A stretch of 64,000 nucleotides of DNA from Stentor coeruleus. Its lineage: Eukaryota; Ciliophora; Heterotrichea; Heterotrichida; Stentoridae. Made by a program: the position numbers and the translations under genes. The notes below the pieces were generated by a model that was not told where the DNA came from, did not search any database, and saw only the letters and a program-made list of their open reading frames with translations. The stretch lies in assembly GCA_001970955.1 (NCBI GenBank), contig MPUH01000198.1:1-64000 (forward strand), given 5' to 3'. Shown piece after piece: positions 29,394-40,517 of this stretch. Positions within the stretch are counted from its first letter, which is position 1; every line of letters begins with the position of its first letter.

Positions 29394-30188
29394 ATTAAAG
29401 TATTATGTATAAAAAGTTCTTATAGGATAAATAATAGGGTTTGTAAATATAAAGTTTTGCAAGTATTAAAGGATTTATTATATAGTAGTGATTCATACAT
29501 ATTTAAGTAAAATACGATATGATTGAAAACTTAATATATATTTTTAAAAGTAGGATTTTTATAAAAAATAACAGGATAGTATAGCTGGTTCACTATTTTA
29601 GTAATTATGTGATACATAAAACTATGGATTCTTTTCATGTTAAGTAAATATATTATTTAATAGTCATGATAAGTAAATATTATTTAAAAGATGTCATAAA
29701 AGTTTATTTGTGATTTGTAAACACCTAATAATGCTTTCAATTAGATAAAAGTACTTTTCAATAACCTTAAATATTTCTAATTTTTAGAAATCAACATATC
29801 ACTAAAATGCAATTAAATATTTCCTATAACTTTATTAAATCTTAATATCACTAAAATGCAATTAAATATTTCCTATAACTTTATTAAATAATAAATTTTC
29901 ATGTAAAAATACTCACAATTTTTTTTATTACAAGCTAATAAAATCTAAAACCTGAAAACATAACCAAATTATAAACTAAAACAATTAAAAAATTTAATCC
30001 TCATAAATTAAATAAAACTATCACATAAATATAATATTTTTTCGAAATATTTTATTATTAAAGTTGATTAAATAAATCTTTTTATGACCTTCATAAAGCC
30101 ATTAAAACAATCAAAGTCATCTAAAAACCCTTTCCACATCATCAACCATCTTTAAACTAAAAAGAAATGGATAATTTATCTGATCACG
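29394..30188. other. intergenic between divergent genes
   Basis: About 800 AT-rich bases containing the promoters of the STAND gene and the tyrosyl-tRNA synthetase. It includes the 49-bp tandem duplication listed separately. The last 60 bases before the synthetase are C-rich. Confidence 0.5.
29796..29889. repeat. tandem duplication, 45-bp identical copies, period 49
   Basis: 29796-29840 and 29845-29889 are identical. There is no N between them, so this may be a true duplication. Confidence 0.85.
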
Positions 30189-31451
30189 ATGAACTTCATC
30201 AGACTCCTCCAATCACGTTTTCTTCTAAAAGACATGATAAATACTTGTGAATCCTACACAAACCGATCAATATATTGTGGTTTTGACCCAACAGCTTCCT
30301 CTTTACATCTTGGTCATTTATGTGCTTTAAATTCTTTAGCATATGCAAGTTCCTTATCTTTTAACCCAATAGCAATATTAGGAACAGCAACAGCTCTTAT
30401 AGGTGATCCATCAGGAAAAACAGAATCTCGTCCTTTAATAGATAATGAGACAATATCAAAAAACACTTTATCATTATCATCTCAGATCCATAAAGTATTT
30501 ACAAATCTTCAAAAGAAATTAAATAGTCCATGTGCTGAACTTAAGGTTATAGAAAATGGGATTTTCTATACAAATTTGGACTTAATAAAATTCTTAAGAG
30601 AAGTCGGGTATTATTTTCCTGTTAATCCTTTGATAAATAGAGATTTTGTTCAAAAAAGGGCAGATGGGGTGACTTATACAGAGTTTTCATATGGGTTATT
30701 ACAAGCTTATGATTTTTTGACACTTTTTGAGAAATATGATTGTGTTGGGCAGATTGGAGGAAGTGATCAATGGAGTAATATTACATCTGGGACTGAGCTT
30801 ATAAGGAAAAAACTGGGAAAACATAGTTTTGGATGCACATTACCTCTTTTAACTACTAAAGATGGGAAAAAATTTGGCAAAACTGAAGGAAATGCGCTGT
30901 TTTTAGATAAAAACAAAACTAAGTCTTATGATATATACCAATATTGTTATAATCTACCTGATGATGAAATAGAAAAACTTTTGTATCGACTTACATTTGT
31001 ATCTTCTGAAAAAATCATTGAAACTTTAGATCAACCTTTAGAGACAAGAAGTGGACAAAAACTTTTAGCATATGAAATAATCAGCACATTACATGGTGAT
31101 CAAGAAGCTAAAAATACACAAAGAATAAGCGAGATACTTTTTAAAGAGGATTACAACAATGTAAAAAATATTTAGATTGTTCCTAGTGATCTTGAAGCAC
31201 TTTCTGAATATGCGAATAAAATTGTGATTAGCCAAGAAGATATTGGGAAAAATATCATTGATTTACTTAAAGAAAAAGCTGTAACTCAAAGTAAAAAAGA
31301 TATTAGAAGACTAATAGAAAATGGGTCAGTTAAAGTAAATGGGCAGGTGTGCAAAGAAGATAGTAAGCTTAAAGAATTTTCACCTGTAGGAGGACTTGCG
31401 TTTGTTATAACAACAGGCAAGAAGAAAATGCATTTAGGATATTTACAGTAA
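30189..31451 (+). CDS. YARS2: tyrosyl-tRNA synthetase, mitochondrial (bacterial-type), with a 15-nt intron
   Basis: Charges tRNA-Tyr with tyrosine. Exon 1 is 30189-31160, intron 31161-31175 (GTAAAAAATATTTAG, phase 0), exon 2 31176-31451, giving 415 aa, TAA stop. Class I signatures are clear: YCGFDPTASSLHLGHL with the HIGH-like HLGH near residue 36, IGDPSGKTESRP, tyrosine/tRNA site GQIGGSDQWSNI near residue 190, and KFGKT near residue 235 in place of KMSKS. The C-terminal S4 RNA-binding domain lies in exon 2 (DIRRLIENGSVKVNGQV). The N-terminus MNFIRLLQSRFLLKD is a plausible mitochondrial presequence. The bacterial KFGKT form supports an organellar enzyme. An ATG at 30167 opens a short overlapping frame upstream. 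Confidence 0.93.
31161..31175 (+). other. 15-nt spliceosomal intron
   Basis: GTAAAAAATATTTAG. The in-frame TAG at its end would cut off the S4 domain. Splicing restores the complete synthetase. Confidence 0.95.
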
Positions 31452-31523
31452 TCAAACTTAAGCCTAATAATCTTATTTAGTTTCTGATCTTATATTAACT
31501 TTTCCATTTAAAAATCAAAAATC

Positions 31524-33431
31524 ATGTCAAATCCAAGTTTACCTCCTGGAATTGAAGGGGAAATCCAAGGCGCCCTGACAATTGCAATAACTGAAGTTTC
31601 TTGGGTATCAATCCCATACGATGTTATTTTCAGAGTACGTTTTTGGGGTGAAGAAACAGCGGGAATTTTATTACCATCCTCTACAATCTACCTAATCTAC
31701 GACATAAGAACAACTCTAGCACTGCTTATTCATTATCTTCTAGACATGGGTTCTCTAATAATCGAAGTTTTAAACCCAGAAAATCATATCATAGGGTATA
31801 TAAAAGTTCACTTAGGATCTTTAAAAAAAGCCATAGCCCAGTCATCTTTAAATTTCAGAGGGAAATTCCCAATAATACTAAAAAACTCATGCAAAATCGG
31901 CTTTGCCAGCATAGCTATCAAATGCAAAATGAACCGAGGTGATGAAGAAGTCCTTGAAAGCTTCAAACTCAATGAAATCAAAGCTAAAAAAGCGATTGAA
32001 GATAAAAAAGAACAACAAACAGATCTAAAAGCACCAAAAAACAACACAAAGAAAATCTTTGTCCCAAGAAGCTCCCTAAATAAAATCCCTAAACCAAATC
32101 CACCACAAGGAGTAAAAAACATTGAAAAGAAAAAAGATATGGAAAGAAGAAAAACCCCAACTTTTAAACATACTGATGATGAAGAACAAACTGATAAAAA
32201 CCATATAAAAAGCTTTGATGAAAAAAACATAACTCAAAAAGATGATAAAGAAAAACTTGAGGAAAAATCTTTAAAGAATAAAAAAAGTGGAAATACTAGT
32301 GCTAGAGAAAGTCAAGAACCTGGGATATATAAATTAGATGATAAAGAAATTGACCCGATTTTATGGGAATCGTCTATAAAAATTAAAGTGTTAAGTTATG
32401 TTGGGTTTGGATATCAAGGAAACAATGTTGTATTGGAAATTATATTGTATGTACCTATTAATGAGAATAAAAGCCAAGAAATTATGGATTCTTATACAAT
32501 ATCGTCAATAGAGAAAAATGGGAATGAGTTTTGTTTTTTTCATAAGACTTTACATCAGTTAAGGCTGTTAGGTATGGAAGATGGTAGGGTTTTTGAATAT
32601 AAAGTTGTGTTTGTGATAAAAGATGAAAATGCGCAGTTGTTAGGAAGTTGTGAAATATTATGGAGGGATATGATATCAACAATGTCTATTAAGAATATCA
32701 TAACTTTACAGGCGTATAAAGGCAATGATGAAGTAGGTGAGTTTAAAATAAAAACAACTCTTAAAAAACCGGTTATAAAAACAGAAGAACCTATGCAATA
32801 CCTAAACATAATATACTTTTATATTGAGAGAATTGAACGACTTAGTTGTACAGGGAATATATTTGTTTGCTATAAATCACTTGTAGACATGGAAAAAATT
32901 ACAACCCAAGTTTTTTGGAATTATTCTGGGGAAACAATTGGCCATGAGCTTTTAATTCCCTATGTCCAAAGTGTAAAAGATAAAATCGCTCAAAATTTAT
33001 GGCCAATTGAAGTGTGGGAAAAGGTTCAGGAACGAGAAACTCTGTTAGGAATAGCAAAAATCCCATTAAACTGTATATGCCCACCGTTTATAGGAAGTGT
33101 TTATCCAAGTGTTGCGGTAGATGAGTATTTGCCGATAGTAAATCCTTTTAAAGGATCAGAAGTTGGGTATATAAAAATATGTCTTGCTATTGGGACAAGT
33201 TTACAAATACAAAGGCTTAGTAATAGTCAGAAAAAAATACCTGATGGCAACGCAAGCAGAATTTTGACTAAAACTACAGGAAAAGTCAAAATTTCTAATA
33301 GCGGCGTTGATAATTTCAGAGAATTGTTCATGCAAAGCCCTGGAAAAAGCGAAATTAGTGCTAAAACCTTTGCCCAAGACACAAAAAACTGGCCTGAGAT
33401 CACATTTATTAAAAACTCCGACATAAAATAA
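31524..33431 (+). CDS. C2CD3: C2CD3-like centriolar C2-domain protein, 635 aa
   Basis: ATG start, TAA stop, only 72 bases after the synthetase. Three C2-like domains are visible. Residues ~15-160 contain VRFWGEE and YLLDMGSLIIEVLNP, a pattern characteristic of C2CD3. The second C2 covers ~285-420. The third, ~425-580, contains VEVWEKV-type text (LWPIEVWEKV), LLGIAKIPLN, YPSVAVDEYLPIVNPFKG and IKICLAIGTSLQIQRL, again as in C2CD3. A Lys/Glu-rich linker spans ~160-280. C2CD3 controls centriole distal-end length and appendage assembly, so a basal-body role fits a ciliate. It is much shorter than vertebrate C2CD3. CEP120 is the alternative but fits less well. Confidence 0.75.
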   Translation: MSNPSLPPGIEGEIQGALTIAITEVSWVSIPYDVIFRVRFWGEETAGILLPSSTIYLIYDIRTTLALLIHYLLDMGSLIIEVLNPENHIIGYIKVHLGSLKKAIAQSSLNFRGKFPIILKNSCKIGFASIAIKCKMNRGDEEVLESFKLNEIKAKKAIEDKKEQQTDLKAPKNNTKKIFVPRSSLNKIPKPNPPQGVKNIEKKKDMERRKTPTFKHTDDEEQTDKNHIKSFDEKNITQKDDKEKLEEKSLKNKKSGNTSARESQEPGIYKLDDKEIDPILWESSIKIKVLSYVGFGYQGNNVVLEIILYVPINENKSQEIMDSYTISSIEKNGNEFCFFHKTLHQLRLLGMEDGRVFEYKVVFVIKDENAQLLGSCEILWRDMISTMSIKNIITLQAYKGNDEVGEFKIKTTLKKPVIKTEEPMQYLNIIYFYIERIERLSCTGNIFVCYKSLVDMEKITTQVFWNYSGETIGHELLIPYVQSVKDKIAQNLWPIEVWEKVQERETLLGIAKIPLNCICPPFIGSVYPSVAVDEYLPIVNPFKGSEVGYIKICLAIGTSLQIQRLSNSQKKIPDGNASRILTKTTGKVKISNSGVDNFRELFMQSPGKSEISAKTFAQDTKNWPEITFIKNSDIK

Positions 33432-33470
33432 CTGAAACTTAAATAAAAATCCATCGCTATCTTTAATTTC

Positions 33471-34058
33471 CTAATTTATTTTCTTTTTAGATTTTGTGTG
33501 TTTATTAAACAACTCATCTGTATTACCACAGTTGATCATATAATAAATCAAAGTTAATATCAAAGATAATACTAATAAAATCACATATCCAGGTTTTTCT
33601 AAATCCATATCCCAAATACTTAATTCGACATAATCACAATATTTAACTGCTTCACTTAAAAGAACATTATCAAAGCATAAACTCATAACCGATTTGCATC
33701 TATTTTCTACAACTTCATCTTTTATTCCACATGGAAAGAATTCACAATAATCAGCTAAACAAATCCCATCATCAAATATATGATTATTAGATAAGTGATC
33801 ATAAAGAGCTGCTTGACCTCTAAATTGTTTTTCACATTTAAGACAAGTGAATATTGATTGTGGCTCTTTTTTTACTAGTTTGTATGATGATAGTTGTATG
33901 TCTTGATTTGAGGATATGGTAAAAGGGCATGTTGAAGGTATTGAGGATATGTTGAGATTGTGGGATTTTAGGAAAGTGGGTAAGGTGGAGGTGAGAAAGT
34001 TTCTGATTGAGATTGATGATTCAAAGTTGCATATTGAGGCTAGGACAAAAATTATCAT
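33471..34058 (-). CDS. secretory-pathway membrane protein with a single C2H2 finger, 195 aa
   Basis: ATG at 34056-34058, TAA stop, tail-to-tail with the C2CD3-like gene and 39 bases apart. A hydrophobic N-terminus (MIIFVLASICNF) looks like a signal peptide. Residues ~70-95 hold one classical C2H2 finger (FTCLKCEKQFRGQAALYDHL then NNH). A Cys-rich segment follows (CLADYCEFFPCG). A single transmembrane helix lies at ~156-175 (YVILLVLSLILTLIYYMI), with a basic Lys-rich tail. A finger between a signal peptide and a membrane anchor would face the lumen or outside, so it is unlikely to bind DNA. Similar one-finger membrane proteins exist in other eukaryotes, function unknown. Confidence 0.75.
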   Translation of the reverse strand: MIIFVLASICNFESSISIRNFLTSTLPTFLKSHNLNISSIPSTCPFTISSNQDIQLSSYKLVKKEPQSIFTCLKCEKQFRGQAALYDHLSNNHIFDDGICLADYCEFFPCGIKDEVVENRCKSVMSLCFDNVLLSEAVKYCDYVELSIWDMDLEKPGYVILLVLSLILTLIYYMINCGNTDELFNKHTKSKKKIN

Positions 34059-34337
34059 ATTTATGATAAGAGAGAATATTATGTTGGATTTTTGAGGGTT
34101 TATTAGGTTTTTAAAGTTGGAGAGGATTTTTTTTTTAAGGTTGGTATTATTGTTTTTATTGAAAATAGTGCTTATGGTTGGGTGTTTATTGATTTTTATT
34201 TTGTATGGTTAAAATATTAAATTAGAGATAGGATTTATATAGATGGTAGGCTTTTTTTTTGGATGCTACTTTGGAATTGTATAGGATTATAGGATAAAAT
34301 TAGATATAAGCATTTAGTATATAAAGTTTTAGTTTTT

Positions 34338-35200
34338 ATGAGTATTTAAATATTTGATTCGCATCTTTTTGAGAAAGAGGTACAGGTTTTTTCACAAAGC
34401 TTTCATCATCAGAAATATTCGATATTTTTTTTTTAACTTGACTATATTTTTCTCTAACTTTAATAAGCAAATCTTTACATCTAATTATGATTATAAATCT
34501 TAAAATCTAACATATCAAATACTAAATTTCCTATAATAATAAAAACTATAGTTACTTCAACTCGCTCTTTGAAAAATAAACAAGTCTTAACAATAAAAAC
34601 TAATGAAAGTGACAAAACTAAAATAAAAACTATTTTACCAACTAATAAATAATCATTCAAGTAAACAATGACTGTTATATAAATAAGCCTTCTAAATGTA
34701 AAAATCATATAGTATTGCGTGCTTAAAAAACTTTTATTATTTTTAAACTCATGATAAAGAGTTCCCCATTTCATCATGAACTTATCTTGATTAATAAAGT
34801 TCATAATTTTACATGAGGCTAAACTAAAAATTAAAATAGCCAAAGGAATAAATGTAATAATAAACTAGATATCTCTTACCAAAATTATCCAAACAAAAAT
34901 TAAATTAATCCAACTTCCTAGATTTTACTATTTTTCTATATAAATCTTACAGTTTTATTTCAATCAAAGTTAATAATCCTTAAATTTTATCATAATTTTA
35001 GGGTAATTTTTTATTATATAATCCTAAGTCTAAATATGATTACAAGAAAATCTTATGAAATATGAGTACTCACTTGAATATTTTTTTTACACCATAAAGA
35101 TATATTTTTTTAATAGCTTTTGATCAAGTTATAAAAATTGAGATTAAAAAAAAAGTTATCAGCAAGTCAGTCAAGAGTATTCCAGAATTATAATCAACAA
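34338..35200 (-). pseudogene. decayed tandem copy of the surface-protein membrane tail
   Basis: This region aligns with about 35290-36150, the last exons of the neighbouring large gene. Matching pieces include NFINQDKFMMKWGTLYHEFK against LINSEDFMMRWGSLYNEFK, FTFRRLIYITVIVYLNDYLL against FTFRRLVYITTLVFLNDYLL, and NISDDE near the end. A counterpart of the penultimate intron is present (GTAAGATTTATATAG near 34955). At least two single-base frameshifts and one insertion break it, and the ectodomain is missing. It is a fossil of a tandem duplication of the host gene. The GT-rich stretch 34059-34337 on its other side holds nothing recognisable. Confidence 0.8.
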
Positions 35201-35287
35201 TTATTATTCAACTATTTGTCAATATAAATTTAAATAAATCCCTAACTTAAAAAATTCATATTTATGTATTTAATCAGAAACTTCATG

Positions 35288-38200
35288 CTATTTTGATTTT
35301 CTCAAGCAGATTTCATCATCCGATATATTCGCAACTTTATTCTTCTTATCAAGCTTCTCTTTGATTTTTAAAGAGATTTCTTTAAGATTTCTCAAAATAG
35401 TCAATACTGATATCAACAATTCGCATGCAATATTGCAGAGCACAATAAAAACAATAACAGTTTCAGTTAACCTTTTAGTGGAATCAGTAGTTTTTGTAAT
35501 ATAAACCAAAGATAAAAGTGATATCAAAAGAAATGCTATTTCACCAGTTAAAGTTATTATGAAAACTTTTTTTTCTTTAAACGGTTTATATAATAACAAT
35601 ATTACCACTTGTAAAAACGATAATCCAAAATTGATTAAAATTTGATACAATAAATAATCATTCAAAAAAACTAAAGTTGTTATATATACAAGTCTTCTAA
35701 AAGTAAACATTGTATAAAACTGCGTACTTAAAAACCCTTTATCATTTTTGAATTCATTATACAAAGAACCCCATCTCATCATAAAATCCTCACTGTTAAT
35801 AAGCCCTTTAATTTTCAAAGCGAATAAACCAAAAATAAAAAGCACGAAAGGAATAATAGCTACAAAACCCTAATTATTCCTTACTAAAACCGTCCAAGCA
35901 ATAATAAAATTAACCCAAGTTCCTGTATCCTTATTATTTTCCTATATATTTTTTACTGATTTTATTTCAATCAAAGCAAGTAATCCTATATCTAAATATG
36001 ACTGTAAAACAAATCTTATAAAATATGAATATTTGTATTTTTTTAGCGTTATCCTACACAATTTAGAAATTTTTTCATTACAAATCCTTTTGCCTATATG
36101 TAAAAATGGTATTAAAGATATTGATACTATTAATTGAGTCAGGAGTATTCCAGAATTGTAAAGGATATAAGAAGTTTTAAATCCATATTTTAATGCTTCA
36201 TCATATGGCTCGGTTGTGTTTGATATAGAAAATATGTAATTAAAAGGATTTGGGAAAACTTGTAGATTTCCAAATGAGGTTAGAAAATAAACAAGGTTTT
36301 CAGAGTAATCAATTTTGCTTAAAGGAAGATAGGATAGCATGTCCATGCAGTTCATAATTGACCAGAGTACTGAAGGAGAACCAATAATACCTGTTACTAT
36401 AGCAGAACTGGCTAAACCTTTGTTTAGATTTTCTGAAGAGTTCATTGCTGTTGATGCTATTTCGTTACTTTGGAAAGTTTTATAGACCAAATTCAATTTT
36501 AATGTTTTAGATATATAATCAAAATAGTATCCATCTTTGCTCATTAAATTGTTTTTGAGTACTACTATTGCAATCATAGTTTCCTCATGATTATCTTCCT
36601 TTAAAGTTATATTAAAAGTGTATATCGAATTAGAAATTTGTTTAAATGATATCTCATAGTTAATAAAATGAGTAAAACTAATCTTAAAGTCATTTTTTCT
36701 TAAATTTTCACTTAACTCTTTATCAAAAGTAGCATTAAAGCTATTTATCTTAGAAACACAAACACTTAATGAAAAAGTGCTGTCATCAATAAAATAATTA
36801 AATAATGTATCTTTAATTACCCCTATCCCATCAGCAGTTAAATTATATGTATTTGATTCTGAAATTTGTAAGTTTTTATATGTAACAATACCTAAAGAAG
36901 TTTCTTTGTTTAATTTAGGGAAAGATAAAATGCTTGGATTTAATGATAGAGTAATCAAATAACTTTTTCCTGTGTATAATTTTTCAAATTTAGAATCTGA
37001 ATAAACGCCAATAACAATATTAAAAATACTTCTTGTGTGTATTGGCTTTTTATAAATTACAGTTGTGTTTAAAGTTATTTTAAGATAGTAATTTTTTATT
37101 TTTATTGGGATAGTTTGTGTTGATATTATGTTTTGTCCATATGCTTTGATTTTGTAAGTGTTTTCTGAAGTAATCTGAAGACTGTTATATATGACAATAC
37201 CTGATTTAGATTGGGAGTTTATTTGTCCTGAGATTGTTCCATAGTTATCTATTGATAGAAATATGCTAAAGAAGCAAGTAATGCAAATATTGTGCAAATC
37301 AATATCATAAAAAATAGTAACAACAAGAGAAAAAATGCTTTCAGTACTGATGGGCTATATATATTTTACAGTTTCTGAATTAAAAGTAATATTCGCATAA
37401 TAGTTTTTTATTATGAAAGTTTCACTGTATCCCATAAAAGCGTTAAAAGATGTGGCGATAATCTTATAAGTATTTTCTGTAAGTACATATAAATTAGTAA
37501 ATTTAGCTATCCCAGAAATACTATATATAGATGTGTCTCCAAACAAATTCCCATCAGAATCTAGCTGTATATTCACATAAAAATCTTTATTCTCAGCAAT
37601 ATTTATCAATTCAGGACTTGTATATATAAAAACATACACACTAAATAGACTTTCTGTTGTTTTAGGCTAAATATCATATACAGTCTCATCATTAAATATA
37701 ACACTAAGATAATAAGTGCCTATTGTAAATTCAATAGTCTGGTCTGATATTAAACCATTTCCATAAGCTAATATTGTATATTTGTTATCGTTAGTTATAC
37801 TCAGATTGTTAAATTGACCTACTCCATTTTGTGTTGATTGGGTTAAACTCCCTGTTAATTGCCCATCTGGAACAAGTTTTATAGTTATAGTAAAACTTTG
37901 TCCTTGATAAACATTAGTTTTACTAGGGTTATCATACACTGTTACAATAACATTAAAATAATCACTACTTTCGTTTGGCTTCATATTTCTTACAATTTCT
38001 CCTATAATTTCTACTCTTAAATAATAATTTTTTATAGTAAAACTCAAAGAATATACTCCTATAGCTTTTGCACATGTTGCTAAAATAACATAAGTATTTT
38101 CTGTACTAATTGATAAATCTATAAATTGCACTATTCCTGTTATAGTATTTAAACTTATTATCCCATTAAACACTCCTAAAGGGTTAAGATTTAAACTTAC

Positions 38201-40517
38201 CATAAAATCAGTTCCAATATAAGGAATAGATGATCCAGATATATCTGATATAATAACTTCAATTGAAAAAATGCTTTGAGTATTTATAGGCTATATATAA
38301 ATTACTAAATTTGATATGAATGATATAATCATATAATAATTTTTTATAGTAATTTGATAGCTTTCAGTTATTATTTCATTACCTTGAATTTGAAGGGTAA
38401 AACTTCCTTCAATATTTATACTTAAATTATTGAATATGCACATACCATTTGATGTTATTTGAGTACCTGAATTTTGAAGAGCTAATGATGATAATAAAAA
38501 TATTGTTAAAGAAAAATCATAGTTTATACAAAGATTAGTCAAGGCTTGATCAGAATAAACTTGAAGTTGTAATGAAAAAACACTTTCAGTTGTAGATGGC
38601 TTAATAAAATATACAGTTTGAGGTAGGAAAGATAAAGCGAGGTAATAATTTTTAATTGTAAGAGTAATTGAAGGACTTGATATTAGACCTATACCACTTG
38701 ATATCAGACTATAAGTATTTTCTATTTGAATCTGAAGACCTGAAAATGTTAAAGTTCCGCTTGAAATTGTACCTGTTGTGGTACCATAAAGGATTACTGA
38801 TGGGGTTATTGCAAGATCTATTGTATATTGAGTTAAGTCTGGGTTCAAATAAAATAAATCAGTGAAAACTCTTAAGATTATAGAAAAATACTTATCAGTA
38901 TTCACAAACTACATGAATTTTACATTAAATAATAAGTCATCAAATTTCAAATATGAGTTAGCAATGGTAATTGTCAAAATATTTGAATTTATAGCACTTG
39001 GTGATGAACAAGATATTGCACAATTTCCAAAAACTGAGATTTGGATAAGACTTGAAGTATATTGCCCATTCAAAGTACTACCAGAAATATCAGAATGATA
39101 TATTCCAAATGTAATGCTTATTGAAAAAGAACCTGCTGTGTAAAAAGTTGTAAAACCAGCATCATCATACACATCAACTAATATTGTGAAAGTGTTTTCA
39201 GTAGAAAATCTCTAAGTAATTCTTTACATTTGTATTAGGAGAAATTACAATTTTAAGATAGTAGTTTTCAATTATCACTAATGAACTTATTCCTGAAATA
39301 CACTCAGTACAACTAGCTACAATTTGAAAACTTCCTTCATCTAATATCATCAACCCAGTAAACACAATTTCTCCATTTAAACTTATATCATCAATAATCC
39401 CATTTAAAGTACCACTTGGATTTAAAGAAAGTACTACATTAAAAGGGCAAGTTAATATTTTTGTTATCAAACCATTATCATAAGCTTCAACTTTAACTGA
39501 AAAATATGTTAAAGAATTTGAAGGCTACATAATCTTTACAGTTGATAATAAAGTCACTTTTAAATATATTTTGCTTATAGTTAATAATGAAGATATTCCT
39601 GAATTTATCAAAGAAGCATCTGCAGTTATTGATGTAGTTCCTGATGCTGATATACAAAGTGATATGAATTGAGCTTCTCCATTTATTGATGATGATATAA
39701 AAGTAGATGTAAAAAGTCCTAAAGGAGAAGTTGATAATGTAACATCTTGAGTACAAGTTGTACATATGATTAGATGACAATCTTTTATTGTTGTTGTGAT
39801 AGAAAAGTATTCATATGCATATGTAGGCTAATTATAATTTACAGTTCCATTTGGGAAGGTTATATATAATGAGCTTTGTTGTATAGTTATAGTTTGATAA
39901 TAGTTTTTTGCATAATAGTTTCCTATAACAGCCATTATTTTCTTTGTCCCTACAGTAGTAAACTGTACAACAACAGTTTTAGGCCAACTAGTTGAATCTA
40001 AATGTGTTTCCCCTGTTATACTACTTCCATATACATCAAAAATGTCTAGAGACATATTAGGAAATATCGAAATTAAACTACATTCCATAGACGCTGTAAC
40101 TTGAATATCTTCATTTACACAAAAAAAAGTCCCACTAACTACAACATCAGAATACCAACAAAGAAGATTAGGTCCAACTTGTAAATTACTTGATGTTATT
40201 GCTGATATATATCCATTAGCTTCTGCTATAAGTTTTAAAGATACTAAACAACATTGATATATAGAACCTATAACTTGACCATTAGATGAATATTGAACCC
40301 ATCCACTTTGACTAAGAGTAAATGCAGGGTCAAATGTTAAGTAAACAGGAATACCTGAGATTGTTTGAAGACTTCCATCAGTGTTATAGAGACCGATAGT
40401 AATATCAATAGTACAACTGGCAAGCTATGTAATTTTTACATAAGAATAAACTGAATCAATTTGTAAATAGTCTGCAATTACGGCTAGGATTATGAACCCT
40501 AAATAAAGGATATTCAT
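35288..40517 (-). CDS. large surface protein: repeat ectodomain plus multi-pass C-terminus, 13 tiny introns, ~1677 aa
   Basis: ATG at 40515-40517 with a signal peptide (MNILYLGFIILAVIADYL), TAG stop at 35288. Introns (plus-strand coordinates): 40425-40439, 39828-39842, 39525-39539, 39212-39227 (16 nt), 38909-38923, 38600-38614, 38291-38305, 37979-37993, 37667-37681, 37355-37369, 37046-37060, 35942-35956, 35870-35884. Three of these (38600, 37979, 37046) contain no stop and hide in open frame. Splicing gives a continuous frame. After ~194 residues come nine repeats of 96-99 aa, beta-rich, ending in a motif like IKNYYLxITF. A further ~360-residue exon leads into several membrane helices, with FTFRRLVYIT in the last exon. 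It looks like a ciliate surface or adhesion protein. Family and ligand unknown. Confidence 0.85.
37061..39827 (-). repeat. nine ~98-residue protein repeats, one per exon
   Basis: Exons 39827-39540, 39524-39228, 39211-38924, 38908-38615, 38599-38306, 38290-37994, 37978-37682, 37666-37370 and 37354-37061 are 288-297 nt (96-99 codons) each. Each starts with a motif like P-x-T-x-E-S-x-F-S and ends just after NYYLxIxF-x-x-x-T. All the bounding introns are phase 0 and lie at the same place in the repeat. Confidence 0.9.
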
